From the NCBI RefSeq assembly GCF_042932805.1, contig NZ_CP170633.1, forward strand, positions 3,472,001 to 3,536,000: a stretch of DNA of 64,000 nucleotides, read 5' to 3'. The first letter of the stretch is position 1; each line of letters opens with the position of its first letter. The notes under the pieces were generated by a model. The model was not told the DNA's origin and did not search any database. It saw nothing but the letters and a program-made list of their open reading frames with translations. This DNA comes from Ascidiaceihabitans sp029251465. GTDB lineage: Bacteria > Pseudomonadota > Alphaproteobacteria > Rhodobacterales > Rhodobacteraceae. Shown one piece after another: positions 44,815 to 52,879 of the stretch. Both the position numbers and the translations under genes were made by a program.

Positions 44815-44875
44815 GCCTGATCGTTCATTGCTGTGATTGAGGTCGGGCAGAAAGCCGGACATATCGGAGGCCATT

Positions 44876-46525
44876 GTGCAGCAACTCTTAAATGCGTGGA
44901 CCGGGTTAGACCTGCGTCGGCAAATCATCGTAGTAGGAGCCACGGTAGCGATGTTTTTTGCCGTGCTCGCAATGTCACGGATGGCGACAGCGCCGAGTAT
45001 GACACTGCTTTATGCCGGTTTAGAAAGCGGTGCAGCAGGGGATGTTGTTCGGTCACTTGAACAACGCGGTGTGGTGTTCGATGTACGTGGTGGGTCAATC
45101 TTTGTTGACGCAAAAGAGCGCGATCAGTTGCGACTTACGTTGGCCAGCGAAGGGTTGCCTGCAAACTCTAACAGTGGATACGAACTACTCGATTCGTTGT
45201 CTGGCTTTGGCACAACATCACAAATGTTCGATGCAGCATATTGGCGCGCGAAAGAAGGCGAATTGGCCCGCACGATTGTCTCTAGCCCACATATTTCCAT
45301 GGCTCGTGTTCATATCGCAACAACTGGTTCCAATCCGTTCCAACGCGGTGTCACGCCCAAAGCGTCTGTATCCGTTACGCCAAATGGCGGCAGCGTTTCT
45401 GCCCAGCACGCAAAGGCTGTTCGCTATCTTGTGGCATCAGCCGTGTCCGGATTGGCACCAGAGGACGTCGCAGTCATTGACGCCAATGGCTCGCTAATCG
45501 GAGCCACGGACGACGCTGTTCCTGCCGTAGGCGGTGACGACAAAGCTCAGGTTCTAAAAGAGCGCGTTCAACGATTGTTAGAGGCCCGCGTTGGGTTTGG
45601 CAATTCCGTCGTTGAAGTCAGCGTTGATACGGTCACCGAAAGCGAAGCAATCCGCGAACGCCGCTTTGATCCGGAGGGGCGCGTCGCAATCAGCATCGAT
45701 ACAGAACAGCGCACCAATTCATCAAACGACGCCGGCGGCGGTGATGTTACTGTTGCCAGTAATCTGCCCGAAGGTGACGCAGGAAATGGAGGCGACAACT
45801 CGTCCTCGCAGAACAATGAAACGCGCGAACGGATAAACTACGAAGTTTCCGAAACAGAAACAGAAATCGTGCGTGCACCAGGTGCGATCAAACGACTGAC
45901 GGTTGCTGTATTGGTCAACAACGCGACGGTGGTTGGCGAAGATGGCCAATCCAACAACGTGGCACCCCGCGATGATGCCGAACTTGAGGCACTACGTGAA
46001 CTCGTTTCTTCTGCTGTTGGTTTTGACGAAACACGTGGGGACATCATCACAATCAAATCCATGTCTCTACAATCGGTTTCACCAGCTGGAACTGCTGCCG
46101 GCACGTCTGTTTTTGACTCAATTAATCTAGACTTGATGTCAGCTTTGCAAATGGCTGTCCTCGCCGTCGTTACACTAATCCTCGGACTGTTCGTCGTTCG
46201 CCCCGTTCTTGCACGCGCACCACAAGCTCTTCCCGCTCCAGCGCCGGGCCTGCCTCAAGAGCAGATTTCACCAGATGCTTCACAACAGCAATCGTTGCCA
46301 GCACTTTCAGGTGAAATCGACCCGGTTGGTGACTTTGATTTGCCCAGCTTTGATATTGGATCGGACTTTAGTGAACTGCCTGATCTTCCGATGGGTGGCG
46401 GCGCGGCTGGCGGTAGCATGTCCGAAGATCCAGTGGATCGTCTTCGGTCTATGATCGGTGATCGTCAGGAAGAAACCGTTGAAATTCTGCGCAGCTGGCT
46501 GGAAGAAAAAGAGGAAAACGTATGA
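44876..46525 (+). CDS. fliF: Flagellar MS-ring protein FliF
   Basis: A 549-residue ring protein with an N-terminal membrane helix (VVGATVAMFFAVLAMS), the YscJ-like ring domain (LLYAGLESGAAGDVVRSLEQRG), the large extracytoplasmic region and a second membrane helix (MAVLAVVTLILGLFVV) followed by the C-terminal FliG-binding tail (PVDRLRSMIGDRQEETVEILRSWLEE). The GTG at 44876 is chosen because GGAGG lies 5 bases before it; a TTG start 39 bases upstream has no such site. It overlaps fliH by ATGA; fliG is not between them. Confidence 0.94.
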   Translation: MQQLLNAWTGLDLRRQIIVVGATVAMFFAVLAMSRMATAPSMTLLYAGLESGAAGDVVRSLEQRGVVFDVRGGSIFVDAKERDQLRLTLASEGLPANSNSGYELLDSLSGFGTTSQMFDAAYWRAKEGELARTIVSSPHISMARVHIATTGSNPFQRGVTPKASVSVTPNGGSVSAQHAKAVRYLVASAVSGLAPEDVAVIDANGSLIGATDDAVPAVGGDDKAQVLKERVQRLLEARVGFGNSVVEVSVDTVTESEAIRERRFDPEGRVAISIDTEQRTNSSNDAGGGDVTVASNLPEGDAGNGGDNSSSQNNETRERINYEVSETETEIVRAPGAIKRLTVAVLVNNATVVGEDGQSNNVAPRDDAELEALRELVSSAVGFDETRGDIITIKSMSLQSVSPAGTAAGTSVFDSINLDLMSALQMAVLAVVTLILGLFVVRPVLARAPQALPAPAPGLPQEQISPDASQQQSLPALSGEIDPVGDFDLPSFDIGSDFSELPDLPMGGGAAGGSMSEDPVDRLRSMIGDRQEETVEILRSWLEEKEENV

Positions 46526-47124
46526 TGTCTCTTTCTCATAGATATCAAGAGTTTGGCTCCAAGACTGTTGGCGTAGATGCGAAACCTGACCTCGACATGT
46601 CAGAAATCGAAGACGAAAAGCTTGCCTGTTTCGAAGCTGGCTTTCAGGCCGGTTGGGACGACGCTGTAAAAGCGCAATGCGATTCCAACACGCATATCTC
46701 GTCCGATTTAGCGAAAAACCTTCAGGACACGTCTTTCAGTTACCACGAAGCACGTTCTGCTCTTATCAAATCACTTCGTCCATTGTTTTCAGACATTACT
46801 GACACTCTGCTGCCTGCAATCGCACGCGAATCTTTGGGTGCCCACGTCGTCGAGCAACTAACAGACATGTCACGCGAGGCGTTGGACCAAGTGATCGAGG
46901 TTACGATTGCGCCCCAAAATGTCGAGCCAATCGAACAATTGCTAAACAACGCCCTTCCCGAACCGTTTGTCTTGATCAGTGATCAAAATCTCGGAGAGGG
47001 ACAGGTATTTCTAAGGATCGGTTCTAATGAACGTGAAATCGATCTGGAGCAGGTTGTCTCTAGTATCGCAGCCGCGATGGAGACGTTCTTTCAACACGCC
47101 CAAGAGGATGTGACACATGGATGA
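46522..47124 (+). CDS. fliH: Flagellar export regulator FliH-like protein
   Basis: A 200-residue, acidic, helical protein with the FliH pattern: short N-terminal segment, KLACFEAGFQAGWDDAVKAQ coiled coil, and a C-terminal domain (LRPLFSDITDTLLPAIARESL) resembling the peripheral stalk of ATP synthase. FliH binds FliI and FliN, and fliN follows here with an 8-base overlap. The name rests on position and pattern. Confidence 0.8.
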   Translation: MMSLSHRYQEFGSKTVGVDAKPDLDMSEIEDEKLACFEAGFQAGWDDAVKAQCDSNTHISSDLAKNLQDTSFSYHEARSALIKSLRPLFSDITDTLLPAIARESLGAHVVEQLTDMSREALDQVIEVTIAPQNVEPIEQLLNNALPEPFVLISDQNLGEGQVFLRIGSNEREIDLEQVVSSIAAAMETFFQHAQEDVTHG

Positions 47125-47410
47125 TTCGACCGCAAAACCTAACTTTGCCGCAGATACCAGCAACCCATTTACCGCTGTTCCCATCGAAATCACGGTATCC
47201 GTCGGCAAGGCGCGACCTCTGGTTCGTGACCTTGTGATGTTGGGCGCGAATGCTGTGTTAACTTTGGACAAACGCGTCGATGACCCGGTTGAACTTTTTG
47301 TAGGCGAAAAGTTAATCGCACGTGGAATGCTTGAGGAAGACGAAGCAAGCGGAAGCGGTCAGCTAAATGTGCGGCTGACCGAAATCATCAATTTGCAATC
47401 CGGCCTGTAA
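47117..47410 (+). CDS. fliN: Flagellar motor switch protein FliN
   Basis: A 97-residue C-ring component consisting of one SpoA/FliN domain (IEITVSVGKARPLVRDLVMLGANAVLTLDKRVDDPVELFVGEKLIARG). It binds FliM and FliH. FliM and FliG are not in the window. It overlaps fliH by 8 bases and precedes fliP. Confidence 0.94.
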   Translation: MDDSTAKPNFAADTSNPFTAVPIEITVSVGKARPLVRDLVMLGANAVLTLDKRVDDPVELFVGEKLIARGMLEEDEASGSGQLNVRLTEIINLQSGL

Positions 47411-47420
47411 GCGGTTCTTG

Positions 47421-48146
47421 ATGTCTCGCGCGCTCATATTGCTGGTCACTTTACTGACCATTTCCAGCCCGGCTTTTGGTCAGGATCTATCCGTTTCGCT
47501 TGGCGATGATGGATCGATCAGTGCGCGGACAATTCAGCTTTTTGCCCTGATTACGGTGCTCAGTATTGCACCTGGTCTTGCAATTATGCTGACCTGTTTT
47601 CCATTCATAGTCACCGTCTTGTCGATCTTGCGCCAAGCCATCGGACTACAGGCATCGCCACCCAATATGCTGTTGGTGAGCCTCGCAATGTTCCTAACAT
47701 ACTTTGTGATGGAACCTGTTTTCACAGAGGCTTGGATCAACGGATTAGAGCCGCTCACCAACGAAGAAATTGACGCAGAAACCGCGTTTATTCGCACGTT
47801 GGAGCCGTTCCGAGTGTTTATGGCAGCCCGCATGGACCCCGACACTTTCTCGGCCATGGCCGATCTGCGCCCGGACACACGTGGTCAAACACTAGCACCA
47901 GAAGCGCCACTATCGGTCATGATCCCGAGCTTTATGTTGTCCGAGATCAGCCGCGCGTTCCAAATCGGGTTTCTTATATTCTTGCCGTTTTTGATCATTG
48001 ATCTCGTCGTCGCCGCGGTCCTGATGTCCATGGGCATGATGATGGTGCCGCCCGCGATCGTCTCGCTCCCGTTCAAACTGGCGTTCTTTGTCGTCGCTGA
48101 CGGGTGGAGCTTGATCGCCGGCGCGCTGGTACGAAGTTACTTTTGA
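47421..48146 (+). CDS. fliP: Flagellar export protein FliP
   Basis: A 241-residue export-gate protein with a signal peptide (SRALILLVTLLTISSPAFG), the FliP helices (LFALITVLSIAPGLAIMLTCFPFIVTVLSILRQAIG) and the C-terminal IDLVVAAVLMSMGMMMVPP block. The ATG at 47421 is used rather than the TTG directly before it. Last gene of the flagellar cluster; its stop is 3 bases from the convergent gmd stop. Confidence 0.96.
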   Translation: MSRALILLVTLLTISSPAFGQDLSVSLGDDGSISARTIQLFALITVLSIAPGLAIMLTCFPFIVTVLSILRQAIGLQASPPNMLLVSLAMFLTYFVMEPVFTEAWINGLEPLTNEEIDAETAFIRTLEPFRVFMAARMDPDTFSAMADLRPDTRGQTLAPEAPLSVMIPSFMLSEISRAFQIGFLIFLPFLIIDLVVAAVLMSMGMMMVPPAIVSLPFKLAFFVVADGWSLIAGALVRSYF

Positions 48147-48149
48147 CGA

Positions 48150-49268
48150 TTATTTCTCTGTGCTTAGGGCTGCGTTGTATCCATGCGATCGCAACAACGC
48201 GCTTTGCTTTGCAATCTTCAAATCTTCTTTCACCATTTCAGTGCACATTTCCTGAGTTGTGATTTTCGGTACCCACCCCAAAACCTCCTTGGCTTTGGTC
48301 GGATCACCTAGCAGCGTTTCGACCTCGGCGGGACGGAAGTAGCGCGGATCGATCCGCAAAATCACATCACCTGATTTCACCGCAGTTACATCATCGCCAG
48401 TGATCGTATCGACAATACCAACCTCATCTATGCCAGTCCCTTCGAACCGCAACGTCATGCCAAGCTCGGCGGCACTCCATTCGATAAATTGGCGCACAGA
48501 ATATTGCTTGCCCGTCGCGATTACAAAATCATCCGCCGTGTCTTGTTGCAGCATCATCCATTGCATACGCACATAGTCTTTGGCGTGGCCCCAGTCGCGC
48601 AGCGCATCAATGTTGCCCATGTACAAACACGGCTCTAACCCCAACGCGATGTTGCACAAAGACCGCGTGATCTTGCGAGTCACAAAGGTTTCACCGCGGC
48701 GCGGGCTTTCGTGGTTAAACAAAATACCGTTGCAGGCGTACATTCCGTAGGCTTCGCGATAGTTAACCGTCATCCAGTAGCTATAAAGTTTTGCGACAGC
48801 GTAAGGCGAACGCGGATAAAACGGGGTCGTTTCCCGCTGCGGCGTCTCTTGCACCAAGCCATACAATTCAGACGTAGATGCCTGATAAAACCGTGTCTTT
48901 TCCTCAAGACCCAACAAACGGATCGCCTCAAGCAAGCGCAATGTGCCCATGCCGCTTACGTCGGCTGTATATTCCGGCGATTCAAAACTGACGGCAACAT
49001 GGCTTTGCGCGCCAAGATTATAAACTTCGTCAGGCTGCACTTCTTGGATAATGCGCGTCAAGTTCGAGGAATCCGTCAGATCGCCATAATGCAGCTTTAG
49101 CCGCGCATCCGGCACATGCGGGTCCTCAAAAATGTGATCAATCCGCTGCGTATTAAACGATGACGAACGTCGCTTGATGCCATGAACTTCGTATCCCTTG
49201 GACAACAAAAACTCAGCCAGATAAGATCCGTCTTGTCCTGTAATTCCGGTGATCAATGCGCGTTTCAT
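48150..49268 (-). CDS. gmd: GDP-mannose 4,6-dehydratase
   Basis: A 372-residue NADP-dependent short-chain dehydratase making GDP-4-keto-6-deoxymannose, the precursor of GDP-fucose, GDP-rhamnose or related sugars. TGITGQDGSYLAEFLLSKGY is the cofactor motif; YAVAKLYSYWMTVNYREAYG holds the catalytic Tyr and Lys; NHESPRRGETFVTRKI is Gmd-specific. No epimerase/reductase follows in the window, so the end sugar is unknown. Confidence 0.96.
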   Translation of the reverse strand: MKRALITGITGQDGSYLAEFLLSKGYEVHGIKRRSSSFNTQRIDHIFEDPHVPDARLKLHYGDLTDSSNLTRIIQEVQPDEVYNLGAQSHVAVSFESPEYTADVSGMGTLRLLEAIRLLGLEEKTRFYQASTSELYGLVQETPQRETTPFYPRSPYAVAKLYSYWMTVNYREAYGMYACNGILFNHESPRRGETFVTRKITRSLCNIALGLEPCLYMGNIDALRDWGHAKDYVRMQWMMLQQDTADDFVIATGKQYSVRQFIEWSAAELGMTLRFEGTGIDEVGIVDTITGDDVTAVKSGDVILRIDPRYFRPAEVETLLGDPTKAKEVLGWVPKITTQEMCTEMVKEDLKIAKQSALLRSHGYNAALSTEK

Positions 49269-49320
49269 GGCTGCTCCTTCTCATTTGCCTCGTTCCTAAG
49301 GGCTTGGATGCAATGCCGCA

Positions 49321-50055
49321 ATGGGGCGTGACATGCTAGGGCGGTCAATCGCCTCTGCTTTGACGGCAATCATCAGTGTCGCAATTTTGCTTTTTGCAGG
49401 TTTGGGTGTGCTGATTTACATGCCGGATTCGCCGCTGCCAGATCACTGGAATCCAGCCAAGCCTTTGGTCATAAATGATCCCGTCAACATGTTGACAGAC
49501 TGGAAACTAGCCCGTGTTTTGGCAAATGGTGCGCTGTGCAAAGCCACGCTTGCAACCGGTGCCACGTACAACACGCAACCCGAAAAGATTGATGGCCCAA
49601 GATGCGGGATCACAGATCACATTTCGCTTCAGCGGATCGGAAATGCACAAATCAAACCTGTGAACACCAGATGCCAAACTGCGTTGCGCTGGGCAATGTG
49701 GACGACGCATGATCTGCAACCCAAGGCGCGGGAGCTGTTCGATCAAGACATCCGCGAAATCAAACATTTTTCTAGCTACAATTGCCGCGAAATTCGCACA
49801 TCCGCCGGGTCTGGTGGACGGATGAGCACCCATGCCACAGCCGAGGCAATCGACGTCGCTGGTTTTGTTCTACAAGACGGCACCTCGGTCGATCTAAAAA
49901 GAGATTGGAGTGGCGCCACATCTAAATCCGCGTTTCTGCGGCACGCTAACACATCAGCATGTAAATGGTTTCGTGTCACCCTTGGGCCAAATTACAACGC
50001 GCTGCATGCTGATCACTTTCATCTGCAACACACCGGTTGGGGGTTGTGTCGGTAG
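49321..50055 (+). CDS. Extensin-like C-terminal domain protein
   Basis: A 244-residue protein with one N-terminal membrane helix (ALTAIISVAILLFAGLGVLIYM) and an extensin-like C-terminal domain (GPRCGITDHISLQRIG, then STHATAEAIDVAGFVL and DHFHLQHTGW), related to M15-type metallopeptidase folds. The His and Asp residues of HATAEAIDVAGF and HADHFHL resemble zinc ligands, so a cell-wall hydrolase role is possible. Substrate unknown. Confidence 0.85.
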   Translation: MGRDMLGRSIASALTAIISVAILLFAGLGVLIYMPDSPLPDHWNPAKPLVINDPVNMLTDWKLARVLANGALCKATLATGATYNTQPEKIDGPRCGITDHISLQRIGNAQIKPVNTRCQTALRWAMWTTHDLQPKARELFDQDIREIKHFSSYNCREIRTSAGSGGRMSTHATAEAIDVAGFVLQDGTSVDLKRDWSGATSKSAFLRHANTSACKWFRVTLGPNYNALHADHFHLQHTGWGLCR

Positions 50056-50174
50056 GCGAAATACCTCCGCACGGGGAAAGCGACTGAAAATTTCCCTTTG
50101 TTTTGGCTGAATTGGACTCTAACCTCTCACGCAAGGCCTGAAAGAACGGTCAAGTCCAAGGTGGGAGAATTTCA

Positions 50175-50516
50175 ATGGGCAAACGTGACGACTTAATCGC
50201 GCAATATGCAGACGATCTGAAAAACAAATGCGGCATGACACCAGACATGGATCTGCTGACAAAAGTAACAATTGGCTGCGGCCCTGCGATCTACAATGCA
50301 GACGCGTCCACGGTCGCGGCATCACAACCTGCCGAGCTGGAAACAGTCAAAGAAAACTTTCTCAAGAAAAAGCTGGGTCTGGCCGACGGTCCTGCGCTGA
50401 AGGAAGCAATCGACAAAGCAATGGAAACCTATGGCCGTTCAGAGCGCAACAAATACCGCGCCGTGGTTTATTACATGCTGACCAAGCACTTTGGCAAAGA
50501 ATCCGTTTACGGCTAA
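50175..50516 (+). CDS. DUF2853 family protein
   Basis: A 113-residue soluble, charged protein of the DUF2853 family (GKRDDLIAQYADDLKNK, YRAVVYYMLTKHFGK). The function is not established. GGGAG precedes the start, and a rho-independent terminator follows 20 bases after the stop, so it is a single-gene unit with strong-looking signals. Confidence 0.88.
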   Translation: MGKRDDLIAQYADDLKNKCGMTPDMDLLTKVTIGCGPAIYNADASTVAASQPAELETVKENFLKKKLGLADGPALKEAIDKAMETYGRSERNKYRAVVYYMLTKHFGKESVYG

Positions 50517-50536
50517 GCCTTTGACATTGAATGATT

Positions 50537-50570
50537 AAGGCTCGCTTTTTTAGGCGGGCCTTTTTCTTTT
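50537..50570 (+). terminator. Rho-independent terminator of the DUF2853 gene
   Basis: GGCTCGC pairs with GCGGGCC (one G-T wobble) over an 8-base loop, followed by TTTTTCTTTT. It starts 22 bases after the DUF2853 stop. Confidence 0.85.
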
Positions 50571-50599
50571 GAACTTCATTTTACAGACTATTACTTTGC

Positions 50600-50729
50600 G
50601 TTTTTGCCTAACCAAGTGTAGTTGTTCAGCAACGGCTAGTATGGCCAGAACCAATTTCCAAGAACGCGTGTCGGGTAGTGTAGCACGCGGGGTGAGTGAG
50701 GGGTTCTGGCGCAAGCCAGAGCCCTTTTT
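50600..50729 (+). ncRNA. Candidate structured small RNA ending in a terminator
   Basis: Between the DUF2853 terminator and the convergent DUF1761 gene there is no reading frame worth calling, but there is clear structure. A perfect terminator (GGGTTCTGGC, loop GCAA, GCCAGAGCCC, then TTTTT) ends at 50729. Upstream, GCCAGAACC (50644-50652) can pair exactly with the left arm of that terminator (50702-50710), enclosing a 6-bp hairpin (CGCGTG 50665-50670 with CACGCG 50684-50689). This is the layout of an attenuator or switch, yet no plus-strand gene follows for over 3 kb, so a free small RNA is more likely. No promoter was identified; the 5' end is a guess. Confidence 0.4.
50701..50729 (+). terminator. 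Orphan rho-independent terminator
   Basis: A 10-bp stem (one G-T wobble) with a 4-base loop and a 5-T run on the plus strand. It terminates no annotated gene. On the minus strand no T-run follows it, so it does not look like the end of DUF1761. Confidence 0.75.
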
Positions 50730-50748
50730 CGTTCCAGTGACATCGCTG

Positions 50749-51144
50749 CTAGAACAGCGTCAAAACCGCACCCATCACTGCGCAACCGATGGTCGCGTAA
50801 CCGCCGTTGATCAACGTCAACGCGCGCGGTTTTCCTTCAAATCCGTTAAAGGTCGCGATCCACGGCGTCACCAAAAACAGCCCAATCCCAAGACCCGACA
50901 CCAAGCCTTTGCCAAATGTATCAATGCCGCTTAGCGAAAAAACATGCCGCATCATTCCGGCCACCAGCACAGCAGCGACGAAACTTGTGATGTAGGGGAT
51001 CGGATCAGACCTGTTTTCCGGCTGCCCATCTTCGCCAACGGCGACACCCGACGCGGCCATCCAAGGCTTGGCCAGCGACATGTACCAAATCGCCCCGAAA
51101 ATAAAATTCGCCACTGCAGCAGCAAGCACGCTAATAAAACCCAT
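50749..51144 (-). CDS. DUF1761 family membrane protein
   Basis: A 131-residue integral membrane protein with four hydrophobic helices (GFISVLAAAVANFIFGAIWYM, PYITSFVAAVLVAGMM, GLVSGLGIGLFLVT, YATIGCAVMGAVLTLF). GGAGGG lies 5 bases before the ATG at 51144, so the 55-residue extension of the open frame is rejected. Function unknown. Confidence 0.85.
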   Translation of the reverse strand: MGFISVLAAAVANFIFGAIWYMSLAKPWMAASGVAVGEDGQPENRSDPIPYITSFVAAVLVAGMMRHVFSLSGIDTFGKGLVSGLGIGLFLVTPWIATFNGFEGKPRALTLINGGYATIGCAVMGAVLTLF

Positions 51145-51223
51145 ATTGTCCCTCCTTGTTGGTCTGTTTTCAGACCGGTGGATCAACATTGCCCCAAAAG
51201 CAGGCATTCTCCAAATTCTGAAT

Positions 51224-51643
51224 TCAGGGTTCGATCCCGGCAAGCCCGCAGACAATGCCCCATTCAGGTTCAGTGACGGGTTGCACAGACAATCGAGAAT
51301 TCCGCACAAGTATCATATCATCTAATCGCCCATCGGATTTGATCATATCCAAAGTGACTGGCGTTTTCACAGGGCGGATCGCTCTGATATCGACGCATTC
51401 CCAACGTTCATCGTCGGTGGTGCTGTCTTGGTGCGCGGTAGCGATCACTTCGATCACGCCGACGACTGCTTTTTCAGTTTGAGAATGATAAAAGAACCCA
51501 AGGTCGCCCACGGCCATCTCGCGCATAAAATTGCGCGCTTGGTAGTTGCGTACGCCGTCCCATTCCTCGCCAATATCGCCTTTGGCGACTTGGTCGTTCC
51601 AGCCCCACGTCGCGGGTTCAGATTTGAAAAGCCAATACGCCAT
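51224..51643 (-). CDS. EVE domain-containing protein
   Basis: A 139-residue protein consisting of one EVE domain (PUA-like fold; YWLFKSEPATWGWNDQ, WDGVRNYQARNFMREM, GFFYHSQTEKAVVGVIEV). EVE proteins are thought to bind modified bases in RNA or DNA. The ATG shares its last base with the stop of the YciI gene (TGATG), so they are cotranscribed with gpsA and tsaD. Confidence 0.92.
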   Translation of the reverse strand: MAYWLFKSEPATWGWNDQVAKGDIGEEWDGVRNYQARNFMREMAVGDLGFFYHSQTEKAVVGVIEVIATAHQDSTTDDERWECVDIRAIRPVKTPVTLDMIKSDGRLDDMILVRNSRLSVQPVTEPEWGIVCGLAGIEP

Positions 51644-51915
51644 CAGCCGATAACCTTGTTCCATGCCATCAATTTAGCGGACTGAAACAGGCCTGCTTTG
51701 CCATACGGATCACCGGCCATCCACGCCTCAGCTGCGGCCATATCCGGTAAATCCAGAATGATCAGCGATCCGCACATGTCACCTGCGTCATTCAGAAACG
51801 GACCCGCTTGCACGACAGCGTCTGTGCTTTTCAGATAGGCAACGTGAGCATCGCGATTGGCTTTGCGCACATCCAGCGCACCTTCTTTGTCGTAGGCCAT
51901 CAGGGCAATCAACAT
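51643..51915 (-). CDS. YciI family protein
   Basis: A 90-residue single-domain protein with a ferredoxin-like YciI fold (VRKANRDAHVAYLKSTDAVVQAGPF, with the conserved His/Asp pair of this family, and DPYGKAGLF). The function is unclear in bacteria. It lies one base after gpsA and overlaps the EVE gene by one base. Confidence 0.9.
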   Translation of the reverse strand: MLIALMAYDKEGALDVRKANRDAHVAYLKSTDAVVQAGPFLNDAGDMCGSLIILDLPDMAAAEAWMAGDPYGKAGLFQSAKLMAWNKVIG

Positions 51916-51916
51916 A

Positions 51917-52879
51917 TCATTCTTCCTTTAAGGGTCGGGACAAAAGGGCAACCATCGCAGCCCTGACATCCATTGTTTTATCCAAAATTGCAGCGATCGT
52001 CACGGTTATCGGCAGATCAATATTTTGCGCAATTGCGACATCTCGCAATGCACGTGCCGTCGCCGCGCCTTCGACCGTGATCCGGTCATCGAATTCCTGA
52101 CCTGCGCCCAGCGCCAGCCCCAATTGATAATTGCGCGACTGGTTCGACGTGCAGGTCAACGTCAAATCCCCAAAACCAGACAGGCCCACAAGGGTTGCTG
52201 GCAATCCACCGCGCACCTGGGCAAGCCGTGTCATTTCGGCAAATCCTCGGGTCATCAAAGCAGCCCGGGCGCTTTCGCCCAGACCCGCACCCATCGCCAC
52301 GCCACACGCAATCGCAATCACGTTTTTGAACGCCCCACCAAGCGCCGCGCCGGTCGTGTCTGTTGTTCGATACAGACGCAACGCTGGCGTCGATATCGCT
52401 TGTTGCAGTGCCTCGCCGACATCCTCATCCGCGCAGGCCAGCGTCAAAGCGGTCGGTAACCCTTTGGCAATATCAGCTGCAAAACTTGGGCCGGTCAGGA
52501 TCGCCGATTGGGCATCAGGCACGTGTTTAGCAATCGTTTCGACAGGTCCCAAACCGCTGGATTGATCGACACCCTTGCAACACGCAACCAGTGTCTTTGA
52601 CGACAAAATTTGACGATGCGATTGTACGAAACCAGCCAGCTTTTGCATCGGCACAGCAAGCAATATTACGTTGTTACGACACGCCAACTTCAGGTCATCC
52701 GTAACCGTCAATTGCGTCGGAAACAAAGCATCCGGCAGCCGTTTGGCGTTTTGCCGCGATGCCTGCATTTCCGCGACATGCGCAGCGTCACGCCCCCACA
52801 AAACGACATCTGTTTCGCGTGAAATCGCGATAGCAAGTGCTGTGCCAAATGCGCCTGCACCCAAGACGGAAATGCTCAT
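51917..52879 (-). CDS. gpsA: NAD(P)+-dependent glycerol-3-phosphate dehydrogenase
   Basis: A 320-residue cytoplasmic enzyme making sn-glycerol-3-phosphate from dihydroxyacetone phosphate for phospholipid synthesis. The N-terminal VLGAGAFGTALAIAIS motif binds the cofactor; GAFKNVIAIACGVAMG holds the catalytic Lys; GLSGFGDLTLTCTSNQSRN is conserved in GpsA. It overlaps tsaD by ATGA. Confidence 0.95.
   Translation of the reverse strand: MSISVLGAGAFGTALAIAISRETDVVLWGRDAAHVAEMQASRQNAKRLPDALFPTQLTVTDDLKLACRNNVILLAVPMQKLAGFVQSHRQILSSKTLVACCKGVDQSSGLGPVETIAKHVPDAQSAILTGPSFAADIAKGLPTALTLACADEDVGEALQQAISTPALRLYRTTDTTGAALGGAFKNVIAIACGVAMGAGLGESARAALMTRGFAEMTRLAQVRGGLPATLVGLSGFGDLTLTCTSNQSRNYQLGLALGAGQEFDDRITVEGAATARALRDVAIAQNIDLPITVTIAAILDKTMDVRAAMVALLSRPLKEE

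Noticed and set aside
50569..50934. 121-residue plus-strand open frame
   Set aside because: It crosses the terminator and runs antisense into DUF1761, with no ribosome binding site or family resemblance.
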